Assembly: GCA_018898455.1 (NCBI GenBank)
Contig: JAHIJO010000018.1
Coordinates: 1-46,621 of the forward strand
Reading direction: 5' to 3'
Origin: Verrucomicrobiota bacterium
GTDB lineage: Bacteria > Verrucomicrobiota > Kiritimatiellia > JAAZAB01
Length of the DNA: 46,621 bases
Shown here piece after piece: positions 15,634 through 24,641 of this stretch. The first letter of the stretch is position 1; each line of letters opens with the position of its first letter. Below the pieces are notes generated by a model. It saw only the letters and a list, made by a program, of their open reading frames with translations. It was not told the DNA's origin and ran no database searches. A program made the translations under genes and the position numbers.

Positions 15634-16527
15634 ATGATCATTGATGTCCATGCTCATGTTTTCGCCTTTCCGAAACTGAAGGGGCCCGGCGCCGCAACGA
15701 CATTCATGTCGGCCGAGGACCAGATTGCCGTCATGAACACCAAGGGGGTTGACAAAGCGATTATCCTGCCCCTGAACAACCCGGAGACACCGACGGAGCA
15801 GCAGAGTATTGGCGAGGTGCTGTATATCTGCGAAAAGTATCCCGGCCGGTTCATCCCTTTTTATAATATTGATCCCAGGTTGCCGCGCCGCCCCGACCTG
15901 ATCAAGACGGATGATTTCAGCTTTATCCTGGAACAATGCAAGGCATTCGGCTGTAAGGGACTGGGGGAATTCACGGCGCGTCTGTATTGGGATGATCCGT
16001 GCGTGCTCCGGCTGCTCGAAGCCTGCGAGAAAGTTGGATTTCCGGTGACTTTTCACACGATCACCGCCGAGATCAACAACTATGGCGTGCTTGACGAAAT
16101 GGGCCTTCCGCGACTGGAGAAAGTCCTTGGCACGTTTCCCAACCTGAAACTGTTCGGGCACAGCCCGGGGTTTTGGAGTGAAATCAGCGGAGGCATTACT
16201 CCGCAGGAGAAAAATGGATATCCCAAGACTCCCGTTAAACCCGGCGGCAGACTCCAGTCCCTCATGCGGAGATATCCGGGTTTATATGGCGACCTTTCGG
16301 CCGGCAGTGGTTTGAATGCGTTGATGCGGGATCCCGTGCATGCGTATGAATTCATCGATGAGTTTCAGGACAGGCTCATGCTGGGGCTGGACTATTGTTC
16401 CGTCAAGGGCGACATGCGGCATATCGAGTGGTTCAAAGCCGCATGCCAGGCTGGGCAGATCAGCGCCAAAGCGTACGAAAAAATCATGTGGAAGAATATC
16501 AATCAAGCGATCCATCTGGGGCTGTAG
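15634..16527 (+). CDS. Amidohydrolase-family (Amidohydro_2-like) protein
   Basis: TIM-barrel metal-dependent hydrolase or decarboxylase of about 297 residues. The family-opening HxH is MIIDVHAHVF (His6, His8). Later motifs are KGLGEFTARLYWDDP, the strand-end His in FHTIT, the His in LFGHSPGFW and the acidic LMLGLDYC. Start ATG 15634 is chosen because the fold begins there and AAAGGA lies upstream; the longer frame from 15595 adds unrelated residues. The Amidohydro_2 group includes hydrolases and decarboxylases of aromatic or cyclic acids. The substrate cannot be assigned. It is monocistronic, followed by tRNA-Arg on the other strand. Confidence 0.85.
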   Translation: MIIDVHAHVFAFPKLKGPGAATTFMSAEDQIAVMNTKGVDKAIILPLNNPETPTEQQSIGEVLYICEKYPGRFIPFYNIDPRLPRRPDLIKTDDFSFILEQCKAFGCKGLGEFTARLYWDDPCVLRLLEACEKVGFPVTFHTITAEINNYGVLDEMGLPRLEKVLGTFPNLKLFGHSPGFWSEISGGITPQEKNGYPKTPVKPGGRLQSLMRRYPGLYGDLSAGSGLNALMRDPVHAYEFIDEFQDRLMLGLDYCSVKGDMRHIEWFKAACQAGQISAKAYEKIMWKNINQAIHLGL

Positions 16528-16696
16528 TCAGCCTCGCGTCCAGCACCATTGAGGACCTGCATTGTGCCGGCGGCTTTGATGGATATTTCAAAGTGCCTGC
16601 TTATGGCGCTCAACAGTGCCAGTCACGGTTCAGCGGTAGTGGTGGTTTGGTAGAACTGCTCCAACGATGCGGTTTTTTGCCCGGGACATAGGAGGA

Positions 16697-16773
16697 TGGC
16701 GTACCTGGCAGGAGTTGAACCTGCAACCTTCTGATCCGTAGTCAGATGCTCTGTCCAGTTGAGCTACAGGTAC
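16697..16773 (-). tRNA. tRNA-Arg (anticodon ACG)
   Basis: Minus-strand cloverleaf. The acceptor stem GTACCTG/CAGGTAC is perfect, the D-arm contains AGCTCAACTGGACAGAGC, and anticodon stem TCTGA/TCAGA encloses loop CTACGGA with anticodon ACG. The T-arm contains CAGGTTCAACTCCTG, the discriminator is G and CCA is encoded. The A34 would need TadA deamination to inosine to read CGU, CGC and CGA. Confidence 0.96.
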
Positions 16774-16787
16774 ACCGTGAGAGAGCA

Positions 16788-16815
16788 AGAATAAAAGAAT
16801 CAGGGCAGATTGCAA
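16788..16815 (-). promoter_or_regulatory. Candidate promoter of tRNA-Arg
   Basis: On the minus strand, TTGCAA (16810-16815) and TATTCT (16788-16793) are separated by 16 bp. The -10 box ends 14 bp before the tRNA. The spacing matches that of the tRNA-Pro promoter in this window. Confidence 0.4.
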
Positions 16816-16821
16816 CCTAAA

Positions 16822-17964
16822 TCAGTACGCTCCGAATTCGTGGTAGGCTTCAAAGAGGGCGGCGATGTTTTCCATGGGCGTGTCCGCCTGAAGATTGTGG
16901 GCCGTGCAGAGGATGTACCCGCCGCCTGCTTTGGCAGCATCCAATCGTTCACGGACTTCGCGCTTCACATCATCCGGCGAGCCGCGGGGGAGGGTGTGCT
17001 GGATGTCAATTCCGCCTTGGAATGAAATATAGCGTCCGAATTCCTTTTTTAACTCACGCAAGTCCATGCCGGCGGCCCGGGGCTGGAGCGACTGCAGAAT
17101 GTCCAGTCCCGCGTCAATGAACAGCGGGATGAGCGGACGAACGCTTCCGCAGGTGTGATGCATAACCTTGATCCCGTAGCGGTGAGCCAGGCCGATGTAT
17201 TTCCGGAAGCCCGACTCGTAATAACGCTTCCACATGTCCACGCTCATCATGGGCCCGGTTTGGGTGCCAAAGTCGTCGCCCATCAAGAAAATGGCGATGC
17301 CGCCTTGCGCGGCCTCGAAAACGCGCCGATTGAATTCCACGAAATAGGACACAATGTGTTCATTGATGCAGTCTACGATCTCCGGGTTCAGGGCCAGGTC
17401 CAGCATGATCTGCTCAACCCCGCGCAGGTACATGGACGGCTTCAGCTGGGCAGTGCGATCCAACCGGTCCCCCATGGCCATGACACAAAACCCCGCATAT
17501 TGCCGGCACTCCTCGGCGGCATGGGAAAAATCCCATCTGTCCGGCGAGGGCCAGCCCGCGTAGGCGTCGATTTCCCGAACGGTCGTCATCGCAGTCAGAG
17601 GAGAACAAAGCAGTTCCTGATACGTGCCTTGGTGGTCTCCTGCGCCAAATGTCACGGTTTGGCGGCGAACACCCCAGACGTCGTCACGGCTGCCGTCGGG
17701 ATGGACTTTCAATGTTGGCCCGATGTAACGGGGCATTGCCGCCACACGGAAATCCACGCCCAGGAAATCAAGCAGGGCATCTTGGGACTCAATGTCAAAA
17801 TGACGCTTTACAGCCTGCTTGACTTCCGGCGTAGCCCAGAAATCAATTGGAACCCGATCCGGCTCCCGGTGGGCGATAGCTGTCATCACTCGTTCGCGGG
17901 ATGTCAGGCGTTCGTTACGTTGACGCCAGAGGGTGATGGGGTGATGGGCTGAGGATAACGGCAT
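16822..17964 (-). CDS. Uroporphyrinogen decarboxylase-like (URO-D/MtaA-type) protein
   Basis: 380-residue protein of the UroD superfamily, a TIM barrel that includes both heme-pathway decarboxylases and corrinoid-dependent methyltransferases. Typical elements are SRERVMTAIAHREPDRVPID at the N-terminus, MGDDFGTQTGPMMSVDMWK, the metal-ligand-like His and Cys in VMHHTCGSVRPLIPLFIDAG, DILQSLQP and a C-terminal GGGYILCTAHNLQADTPMEN. The HTCG motif and final GG-I-CTAHN pattern fit the methyltransferase-like branch better than true HemE. AGGAGA precedes the ATG. It is divergent from nadA, and no corrinoid protein is adjacent. The methyl donor or other substrate is unknown. Confidence 0.85.
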   Translation of the reverse strand: MPLSSAHHPITLWRQRNERLTSRERVMTAIAHREPDRVPIDFWATPEVKQAVKRHFDIESQDALLDFLGVDFRVAAMPRYIGPTLKVHPDGSRDDVWGVRRQTVTFGAGDHQGTYQELLCSPLTAMTTVREIDAYAGWPSPDRWDFSHAAEECRQYAGFCVMAMGDRLDRTAQLKPSMYLRGVEQIMLDLALNPEIVDCINEHIVSYFVEFNRRVFEAAQGGIAIFLMGDDFGTQTGPMMSVDMWKRYYESGFRKYIGLAHRYGIKVMHHTCGSVRPLIPLFIDAGLDILQSLQPRAAGMDLRELKKEFGRYISFQGGIDIQHTLPRGSPDDVKREVRERLDAAKAGGGYILCTAHNLQADTPMENIAALFEAYHEFGAY

Positions 17965-18142
17965 AGGTTTCTCCTAGTGTCCAATGACGGGAATAGGATG
18001 AAATAAGGAAGCGGTCATGTCAAACGCAGATTATTCAATCCTGAATTTCGTTTGCTTGGTGACCCCTGCGCCTTGGTTCCTTGCTTGCCTGTGGTCAGGT
18101 CAGCGGGTATCATGGATTCCATATTTTATGAAAGGCTGTTAT

Positions 18143-19213
18143 ATGAATCCCGGCGAACAGATTGATGGCGCGGCGAGCGCCATTGAAGCCATTCGGAAGG
18201 AACTGGGCAAACAGCTCCTGATCCTGGGGCACTATTACCAGCGGGACGAGGTGCTCCGCCACGCGGACGTCGTGGGGGATTCCCTGGAGCTGTCCCGGCG
18301 CGCCGCGGAGTCCTCGGCGGAGCGGATCGTCTTTTGCGGAGTTCATTTCATGGCGGAATCCGCCGATATCCTGACGGGAGATAATCAGACCGTCTATATG
18401 CCGGACGTCAATGCCGGATGTCCCATGGCCGATATGGCGCCGTTGCGGCAGGTGGAAAAGGCCTGGGCCGATCTCCAGGCGCGGGGTGGGGGATGGCTGC
18501 CGGTCGTCTATGTCAACAGCCGTGCGTCGGTCAAGGCCTTTTGCGGAATGCATGGCGGGAGCACTTGCACCTCCAGCAACGCCGCAAAGGTGTTCCAGTG
18601 GGTCTTTGCCCAGGACAAACGGGTATTGTTCATCCCGGACGAGCACCTGGGAACCAATACGGCGCATGACCTGGGTCTGCCCGACGACGCCGTGGCGGTG
18701 TATGATCCCGACTCGCCTGGGCGGAGCGCTCCGACAGAGCCTGGCAGTGAGCAGGGTGGGCTGACCGCTGACGCCATCGCCCGAACCCGGGTCCTGGTGT
18801 GGCCGGGCTATTGCCACGTCCACATGTTCCGGATCGTGGACATTGAGGCGGCGCGGAATCAGTATCCTGGCGCCAAAGTCATCGTTCATCCTGAAACTCC
18901 GAAAGCGGTCACCCGGCTGGCGGACGCCCACGGATCCACGTCCCAGATCATCCGCTATGTGGATTCACAACCAGAAGGTTCGACCATCGTGGTCGGTACG
19001 GAATTGCATCTCGTGGAACGTATGGCCCGTCAGCACCAGGGCCGCCGCGTGATCGTGCCGCTTCGTCCCTCGGTCTGCCGTAATATGGCCCTGACGAATG
19101 AAGCGAAGCTCCTCTTGCTCCTGGAAGGATGGCTTGCGGAGAATGAAGTCCGCGTGGCGCCGGAACTGAAACATCCTGCCCGCCAGGCCCTGGAGCGGAT
19201 GCTGGCGGTATAA
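18143..19213 (+). CDS. nadA: Quinolinate synthase A
   Basis: NadA condenses iminoaspartate with dihydroxyacetone phosphate to quinolinate in de novo NAD synthesis, using a 4Fe-4S cluster held by three Cys. Seen: LILGHYYQRDEV near the N-terminus, GDSLELSRRAA, CGVHFMAESADIL, MPDVNAGCPMADM, FIPDEHLGTN, VWPGYCHVHMF, VHPETPKAV and SVCRNMALTNEAKLL, which include the candidate cluster cysteines. The start is ATG 18143 (MNPGEQIDG, 357 residues) with AAAGG upstream; the longer frame from 18017 adds a non-homologous leader. No nadB or nadC is adjacent. Confidence 0.95.
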   Translation: MNPGEQIDGAASAIEAIRKELGKQLLILGHYYQRDEVLRHADVVGDSLELSRRAAESSAERIVFCGVHFMAESADILTGDNQTVYMPDVNAGCPMADMAPLRQVEKAWADLQARGGGWLPVVYVNSRASVKAFCGMHGGSTCTSSNAAKVFQWVFAQDKRVLFIPDEHLGTNTAHDLGLPDDAVAVYDPDSPGRSAPTEPGSEQGGLTADAIARTRVLVWPGYCHVHMFRIVDIEAARNQYPGAKVIVHPETPKAVTRLADAHGSTSQIIRYVDSQPEGSTIVVGTELHLVERMARQHQGRRVIVPLRPSVCRNMALTNEAKLLLLLEGWLAENEVRVAPELKHPARQALERMLAV

Positions 19214-19298
19214 TGTTTGGGGTCAATGACCCAGGGCAATGGCGGGCTCTCTTGAAATAGTGAGTAAAATAACGCAAAGACCTCTAAAGGGAGTATTT

Positions 19299-19350
19299 AC
19301 CGCAGAGAACGCAAAGTTGATTCCGCTCTTTCTCTGTGACCTTTGCGGTT
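19299..19350. repeat. Imperfect inverted repeat, phrase-like family
   Basis: ACCGCAGAGAACGCAAAG (19299-19316) faces CTCTGTGAC plus CTTTGCGGTT (19332-19350), forming an imperfect inverted repeat in the 200 bp between nadA and uvrB. A related half-phrase AACGCAAAGACC precedes it at 19271. It belongs to the same style of wordy intergenic repeats as those at 47-83 and 31856-31895. Confidence 0.5.
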
Positions 19351-19415
19351 AATAATCTGAATATCTGTGGCAGACGGGTTGACATCAGCTTCATAGCCAA
19401 CGGAAATGCATGCTC

Positions 19416-21488
19416 ATGAGTTCCAAATCACTTTTTTCCCTGCATGCTCCATTTCAGCCGGCGGGCGATCAGCCGGAGGCCATCGAGGCGCTGTGTCGCG
19501 GGCTGGAAGCGAACCAGCGGTTTCAGACGCTGGAGGGAGTCACCGGTTCCGGTAAAACCTTCACCCTGGCCAACGTTATTGCCCGTTGGGGCCGGCCAAC
19601 CTTGATTATCTCGCATAATAAAACGCTGGCGGCCCAGCTTTACCAGGAGCTGAAAGGATATTTTCCGTCCAACGCCGTCGAGTATTTCGTCAGTTATTAC
19701 GACTATTATCAGCCGGAGGCGTACATTCCCCAGACAGACACCTTTATTGAAAAGGACTCAGCGATCAACGAAGATATCGAGCGGATGCGTCTGGCAACGA
19801 CCAATTCGCTGATGAACCGGAAAGACGTTATCATCGTCGCGTCGGTGTCCTGTATTTACGGCCTCGGCTCGCCGGAGGATTACCGGGAGATGCTGGTATC
19901 GGTGGAGCAGGGGCAGACCGTGGAGCGGGACGAGCTGTTGCGGCGGCTGGTGGATATCCAGTATACCCGCAACGATTACGAGCCCCAGCCGGGAACCTTT
20001 CGTGTCCGCGGGGACACTCTGGATATCTTCCCAGCGTATTCCCAGCAGGGGATGCGCGTTAATTTTTTCGGCGATGAAATCGAATCCATCGCGCGTTTCT
20101 CTGCGGTCACTGGAGATATAGAGGAAACGCTGGCGGCGGCGGTGATTTCACCAGCCCGCCACTTTGTCATGCCTGCCAGCCGGCTGGAATCGGCGCTCCC
20201 GCGCATCCTGGCGGAGTTGGAGGAGCGCATCCGCTGGTTCGAGGCCAACAATAAACTGCTGGAAGCCCAGCGCATCAAGATGCGGACCATGTATGACGTC
20301 GAAATGCTGAAGGAAATGGGGTACTGCGCCGGTGTCGAAAATTATTCCCGCCATTTGAGCGGACGGGGCGAGGGCGAGCCTCCGGCAACGCTGATCGACT
20401 ATTTCCGGAGCGAGTTCCTCACGGTTGTTGACGAGTCCCACGTTGCGCTTCCCCAGGTCCGGGGCATGTACAACGGGGACCAGTCGCGGAAACAGGTGCT
20501 GGTGGATCATGGGTTCCGCCTGCCGTCAGCCAAGGACAACCGCCCCTTGAATAATGACGAGTTTCTCAAGGCGACCGGCCAGATTATCTTCATGTCGGCC
20601 ACGCCCGGCCCGTACGAGCGGGAGGTTTCGCCGCCGCCGGTCCAGCAGATTATCCGGCCGACGGGACTTCTCGATCCGCCGGTGAGTGTGCGTCCCTTGA
20701 AGGGACAGATCGACGATCTGATCGAGGCGGTACGGGTCCGGGCAGAGCGCCATGAACGAACGCTGGTCACTACTCTGACCAAGAAGACGGCTGAAGACCT
20801 GAGCGATTATCTGAAGGATATTAGCTTGCGGGTGACTTATCTGCATTCCGACATCGACACCCTTGAGCGAGTGGAAGTTCTCCGGAGTCTCCGGATGGGG
20901 GATTTTGACTGCCTGGTTGGCGTCAACCTGCTGCGAGAAGGGCTGGATATTCCGGAAGTGTCACTGGTGGCCGTTCTGGACGCGGATAAAGAAGGCTTCC
21001 TCCGGTCGGAGACCTCCCTGATCCAGACAGCAGGGCGCGCGGCCCGGCATGTGGGCGGGGCTGTAATCCTCTACGCCGACAAGGTTACGGAATCCATGCG
21101 CCGCGCATTGGCTGTCATGGACGATCGTCGGCGCAGGCAGGAGTCCTACAACCGACAGCATGGCATTACGCCGCGGAGCATCGTCAAGAGCATTCAAGAT
21201 GGGCTGGTGCTGAAGCAGGCCAGCGAGGAAACGGAACGGCAGGCGTTCCGGGAGAGCGGCGAAGATTACGATGCCCACGAGTTGATTCAGGAAATCGAGA
21301 AGGAAATGATCGAGGCGGCCGACGCGCTGGAATTCGAGCGCGCGGCCATCCTGCGCGATCAGTTGTTCGAGTTGCGGACGGCGCAGAAATCAGGGAATGC
21401 GCCGGTGGAAACCAGAGGAGCAGTCCGGAAGGAAAACCGATATCCGGTGGCGGCGGCCCAGCGTCGGTCCCGGAAAAGCAAGATGTGA
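19416..21488 (+). CDS. uvrB: Excinuclease ABC subunit B
   Basis: UvrB, the damage-verifying DEAD-like helicase of nucleotide excision repair. Walker A is GVTGSGKT (about residues 41-48) after the family N-terminus FQPAGDQPEAIEAL. The beta-hairpin region YYDYYQPEAYIPQTDTFIEK, a DESH Walker B (TVVDESHVALPQ), helicase motifs MSATPGPYE and GVNLLREGLDIPEVSLVAVL, and the UvrC-binding UVR domain (LIQEIEKEMIEAADALEFER) are all present. ATG 19416 is preferred over 19410 on spacing from GGAA. About 690 residues, full length. No uvrA or uvrC lies nearby. Confidence 0.97.
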   Translation: MSSKSLFSLHAPFQPAGDQPEAIEALCRGLEANQRFQTLEGVTGSGKTFTLANVIARWGRPTLIISHNKTLAAQLYQELKGYFPSNAVEYFVSYYDYYQPEAYIPQTDTFIEKDSAINEDIERMRLATTNSLMNRKDVIIVASVSCIYGLGSPEDYREMLVSVEQGQTVERDELLRRLVDIQYTRNDYEPQPGTFRVRGDTLDIFPAYSQQGMRVNFFGDEIESIARFSAVTGDIEETLAAAVISPARHFVMPASRLESALPRILAELEERIRWFEANNKLLEAQRIKMRTMYDVEMLKEMGYCAGVENYSRHLSGRGEGEPPATLIDYFRSEFLTVVDESHVALPQVRGMYNGDQSRKQVLVDHGFRLPSAKDNRPLNNDEFLKATGQIIFMSATPGPYEREVSPPPVQQIIRPTGLLDPPVSVRPLKGQIDDLIEAVRVRAERHERTLVTTLTKKTAEDLSDYLKDISLRVTYLHSDIDTLERVEVLRSLRMGDFDCLVGVNLLREGLDIPEVSLVAVLDADKEGFLRSETSLIQTAGRAARHVGGAVILYADKVTESMRRALAVMDDRRRRQESYNRQHGITPRSIVKSIQDGLVLKQASEETERQAFRESGEDYDAHELIQEIEKEMIEAADALEFERAAILRDQLFELRTAQKSGNAPVETRGAVRKENRYPVAAAQRRSRKSKM

Positions 21489-21563
21489 CAGAATAAAACT
21501 GGCGCCATGCATCAATCCTGGTAATTATTTCCAACAGTCTGGACAGTAATATTGGACTATCTA

Positions 21564-22928
21564 ATGAAATGGCTGTTCAAACCGGGGCGCCAGCCGTTGA
21601 CGGAGGGAAACATTCTGGCGGCGGTCGGCCGCCTGGCGACGCCGATGCTGATCGGGGCCGTTCTGCAAAACATCCAGAGCCTCATTGATCTTTTCTGGGT
21701 TGGAAGCCTCGGCTCGCCGGCGGTCGCTTCGGTCGCCATGGCGGGCACGATCCTCATGGTTTTATTCCCCATGCTCATGGGACTTGCGATGGGGACAGTC
21801 GCCCTGGTGGCGCGGTGCGTTGGCGCCGGCCGCCTGGAAGAAGCCAGCGCGGTGGCCGGCCAGTCCCTGATGCTGGCGTTGATTCTCGGTGGACTATCGG
21901 CCATTGCCGGTTGGTATGCCTCGGACCCGCTGTTTCGTCTTTTGAGAGCCGCGCCGGAGGTGGTCGGCGCCGGCGGGGTGTTCCTGCGCATTTCGCTCCT
22001 GGGCAGTTTTACAATGTTTGTCCTGTTCATCGGCAACGCGGCCCTGCAGGGAGCGGGTGACACCATAACGCCCATGCAGATCATGGCTATCTCCAACGTG
22101 CTGAATATTGTGCTGGAGCCGATCTTTATTTTCGGTTGGGGACCGATGTCCGGGATGGGGGTAAGAGGCGCGGCGCTGGCGACGGTGCTGGCCCAGGCGG
22201 CGGCGGCCGGGGTTTCGGTGTACGTATTGTTTAAAGGCCGGGCGCGCCTGCACATACGCTGGACCCACTGGAAGCCGAACCCGAATCTCGCGTGGCGTAT
22301 TCTACGCATCGGCATTCCGGGATCAGGCCAGATGTTGTCCCGGAGCCTGACTGGCGCTGTGCTGATGGGGATCGTGGCCGGTTGTGGCACGGCGGCTGTG
22401 GCCGCCTACGGAATCGGCCTGCGTTTTCACATGATTATCCTGATGCCGGCTTTCGCCCTGGGTGGCGCGGCCGCCACCCTGGTGGGGCAGAACCTTGGCG
22501 CCGGTCAACCGGAGCGGGCAAATCGCGCGGCCTGGGTCACAGCTTTGCTGGGCATTGGCTTCATGGCGTTGACAGCGGTGATCCTGATGGGGACTGCGCC
22601 CGCTTTGGTTCGCGTGTTCAATTCGGAGCCGGAGGTGGTTCAGATCGGCGCCCAGTACCTGAGAACCGTATCTCCGTTCTATGTGTTTGCCGCGTTGGCC
22701 ATTGCTCTGGGGCGGGCGCTGAACGGAGCGGGGGACAGCCTGGCGCCGATGATTTGCACCGTGCTGGCCCTGTGGGGATTGCAGGTGCCGCTGGCCATAC
22801 TCTTGTCACGTGTCTGGAATCCGCCGACGCAAGGCATCTGGTGGGCAATTGTCATTGCCATGACCGTGCATGGCTTGCTTGTTGCCAAGTGGTTTCAAAC
22901 CGGCCGCTGGCGCCGTCAACGGGTGTAA
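21564..22928 (+). CDS. MATE-family efflux transporter
   Basis: Inner-membrane cation-coupled exporter with about 12 hydrophobic segments. The repeated MATE half-motifs are visible: the N-terminal half begins LATPMLIGAVLQNIQSLIDL then FWVGSLG, and the second half begins LRIGIPGSGQMLSRSL. Other hallmarks are ALQGAGDTITPM and, in the second half, RALNGAGDSLAPM. About 454 residues. The frame can also start at TTG 21552, but ATG 21564 is more usual. It is convergent with the purF-like gene, and a palindrome separates them. Substrates are typically cationic drugs, but none can be assigned. Confidence 0.93.
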   Translation: MKWLFKPGRQPLTEGNILAAVGRLATPMLIGAVLQNIQSLIDLFWVGSLGSPAVASVAMAGTILMVLFPMLMGLAMGTVALVARCVGAGRLEEASAVAGQSLMLALILGGLSAIAGWYASDPLFRLLRAAPEVVGAGGVFLRISLLGSFTMFVLFIGNAALQGAGDTITPMQIMAISNVLNIVLEPIFIFGWGPMSGMGVRGAALATVLAQAAAAGVSVYVLFKGRARLHIRWTHWKPNPNLAWRILRIGIPGSGQMLSRSLTGAVLMGIVAGCGTAAVAAYGIGLRFHMIILMPAFALGGAAATLVGQNLGAGQPERANRAAWVTALLGIGFMALTAVILMGTAPALVRVFNSEPEVVQIGAQYLRTVSPFYVFAALAIALGRALNGAGDSLAPMICTVLALWGLQVPLAILLSRVWNPPTQGIWWAIVIAMTVHGLLVAKWFQTGRWRRQRV

Positions 22929-22929
22929 C

Positions 22930-22960
22930 AATGAATTTTTCGCCGGGCGAAAAATTCATT
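22930..22960. other. Palindrome between convergent genes, reversed-terminator layout
   Basis: Perfect 14-bp arms AATGAATTTTTCGC/GCGAAAAATTCATT with loop CGG, between the MATE gene and purF-like gene and overlapping the latter's stop codon. The T-run is on the 5' arm and the A-run on the 3' arm on either strand, so this is not a classical intrinsic terminator. It could still act as an RNA 3'-end stabilising hairpin. Confidence 0.7.
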
Positions 22961-24356
22961 CGGCGCCGTCCCAGCAGTAGGTGCAGAGCTTATCCTTGGG
23001 CAGGCCGATGGCGGCCACCAGGTCGTCCAGGCGCTGGTAATCGAGCGAGGTCAGCCCGAGCCGGAGCCGCACCCGCTCGACCATGGCGCAGTATTTTTCC
23101 GAGCTGGGATCGGCATAATCTTTGAGGTTTACCTCGGTTTGACCTTCTAGTTCCATCACAGCTTTCCGAGCCGCCAAATCCATTTCCGTGCGCGACCGCG
23201 AGAAGTTGAGGAATTTGCATCCGAAGAGCAGGGGCGGGCAGGCCGGCCGCATATGGACTTCCCGGGCGCCGCAGTCGTAGAGGCGCTGGATGGTGTCTTT
23301 CAACTGCGTGCCGCGGACAATCGAATCCTCGCAGAACAGCAGGCGCTGTCCCTGGATCATATCGTTGATGGGGATTAACTTCATCCGGGCCACCAACTCG
23401 CGGGTGTTCTGATCCTGGGGCATGAAGCTCCGGGGCCAGGTCGGCGTGTATTTCACGAACGGGCGGCTGTAGGGGAGCTTGGCCGCATTGGCAAAGCCGA
23501 TGGCATGCCCGGTTCCGGAATCAGGGATGCCGGCCACCAGGTCCACCTCCGTTTTATTGCGTCCGGCCAGGCAGGCGCCGCACCGGTTGCGGGTCATCTC
23601 CACATTGATGTTTTCATAGGATGAGGCCGGATAGCCGTAATATACCCAGAGGAAGGCGCAGATTTGCAGACGCGGTCCCGCCGCTTTCAGCGGCGTCATC
23701 CCCTCTTCGTTAATCAGCACGATTTCACCGGGACCCAGGATATGTTTGAGTTCATAAGCCAGGTTGGGAAAGGCACAGGTTTCCAGCGTAACGGCGATGG
23801 ATCCTGTTTTGACGCCGATGATCACGGGAGTACGCCCGAACTTATCCCGCGCCACGTAGATGCCCTTGTCGGTGAGCAGGAGCATGGAACATGATCCTTC
23901 GATGGCCTCCTGGGCTTCCTGGATGCCTTCTTCAAAGGAAGTGCCCTGGTTGATCAGCGTGGCCACCAGTTCCGTCGGGTTGATCTCGTTGCCGCCCATT
24001 TCGGCGAAGTGCGTGGAGCGTTTGCCATAGGCCCGCGTGGACAATTGGGCGATGTTGTGGATGTTGCCCACGGTCACAATCGCATACACCCCCAGGTGGG
24101 AGCCAATGATCAGCGGCTGATCCTCATGGTCGCTGATGACGCCAATACCCTTATTTCCCTGCATCCGGTAAATGTCGGTCTCAAACTTGGACCGGAACTG
24201 CGCGTTGCTGATGTCATGGATGAACCGGGTATATCCCTCAGGATTCCTGACGGCGAGGCCGCCGCGGCGGGTCCCCAGGTGCGAGTGATAGTCCGTGCCG
24301 TAGAACAGGTCGGTGACGCAATCGGTCGTGCTGACAACGCCAAAAAATCCACCCAT
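22956..24356 (-). CDS. PurF-like amidophosphoribosyltransferase lacking the N-terminal Cys
   Basis: 466-residue protein with a class-II glutamine amidotransferase-like N-terminal domain and a phosphoribosyltransferase C-terminal domain, as in PurF. The PRPP loop is LLFCEDSIVRGTQLKDTI. Cys residues in NRCGACLAG, RPACPPLLFGC and LCTYCW could hold a structural FeS cluster. The start is secure: ATG 24356 has AGGAGG 7 bp upstream. The protein therefore begins MGGFFGVVS, without the Cys2 nucleophile that normally becomes the mature N-terminus. The usual HTRYST and HNGNL motifs are also replaced (GVISDHED; TVGNIHN). I recall a PurF-like subfamily with this N-terminus in Bacteroidetes and clostridia. 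It may use ammonia or another nitrogen donor; whether it makes phosphoribosylamine is uncertain. Confidence 0.85.
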   Translation of the reverse strand: MGGFFGVVSTTDCVTDLFYGTDYHSHLGTRRGGLAVRNPEGYTRFIHDISNAQFRSKFETDIYRMQGNKGIGVISDHEDQPLIIGSHLGVYAIVTVGNIHNIAQLSTRAYGKRSTHFAEMGGNEINPTELVATLINQGTSFEEGIQEAQEAIEGSCSMLLLTDKGIYVARDKFGRTPVIIGVKTGSIAVTLETCAFPNLAYELKHILGPGEIVLINEEGMTPLKAAGPRLQICAFLWVYYGYPASSYENINVEMTRNRCGACLAGRNKTEVDLVAGIPDSGTGHAIGFANAAKLPYSRPFVKYTPTWPRSFMPQDQNTRELVARMKLIPINDMIQGQRLLFCEDSIVRGTQLKDTIQRLYDCGAREVHMRPACPPLLFGCKFLNFSRSRTEMDLAARKAVMELEGQTEVNLKDYADPSSEKYCAMVERVRLRLGLTSLDYQRLDDLVAAIGLPKDKLCTYCWDGAE

Positions 24357-24641
24357 AATAAAACCTCCTGGTGCGCGGGATGCTGTGGTTCCAAATTTAA
24401 AACGGACCTGCTTGAAGTTCTACCCGGCTTCGTCCCAATTCAGATCGGGACTTCACCGCGATCGGCTCGCCATCCGGTATCTCCGAATCTGTTCATAGTC
24501 TAACCGTTCAATGATTAAGTGCAACCGAAATCTCCAACACCCTTGGGCGCACGGAACGATTTATTTCACTTCGTCATGGACGAAGCGGGATTCGATGAGT
24601 ATTATGCCCGTTAAAACAGCATATAAGGAAAATATCCCGAC

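Noticed and set aside
22956-24641. Purine or PRPP riboswitch upstream of the purF-like gene
   Set aside because: No recognisable aptamer core was seen in the 285-bp divergent gap.
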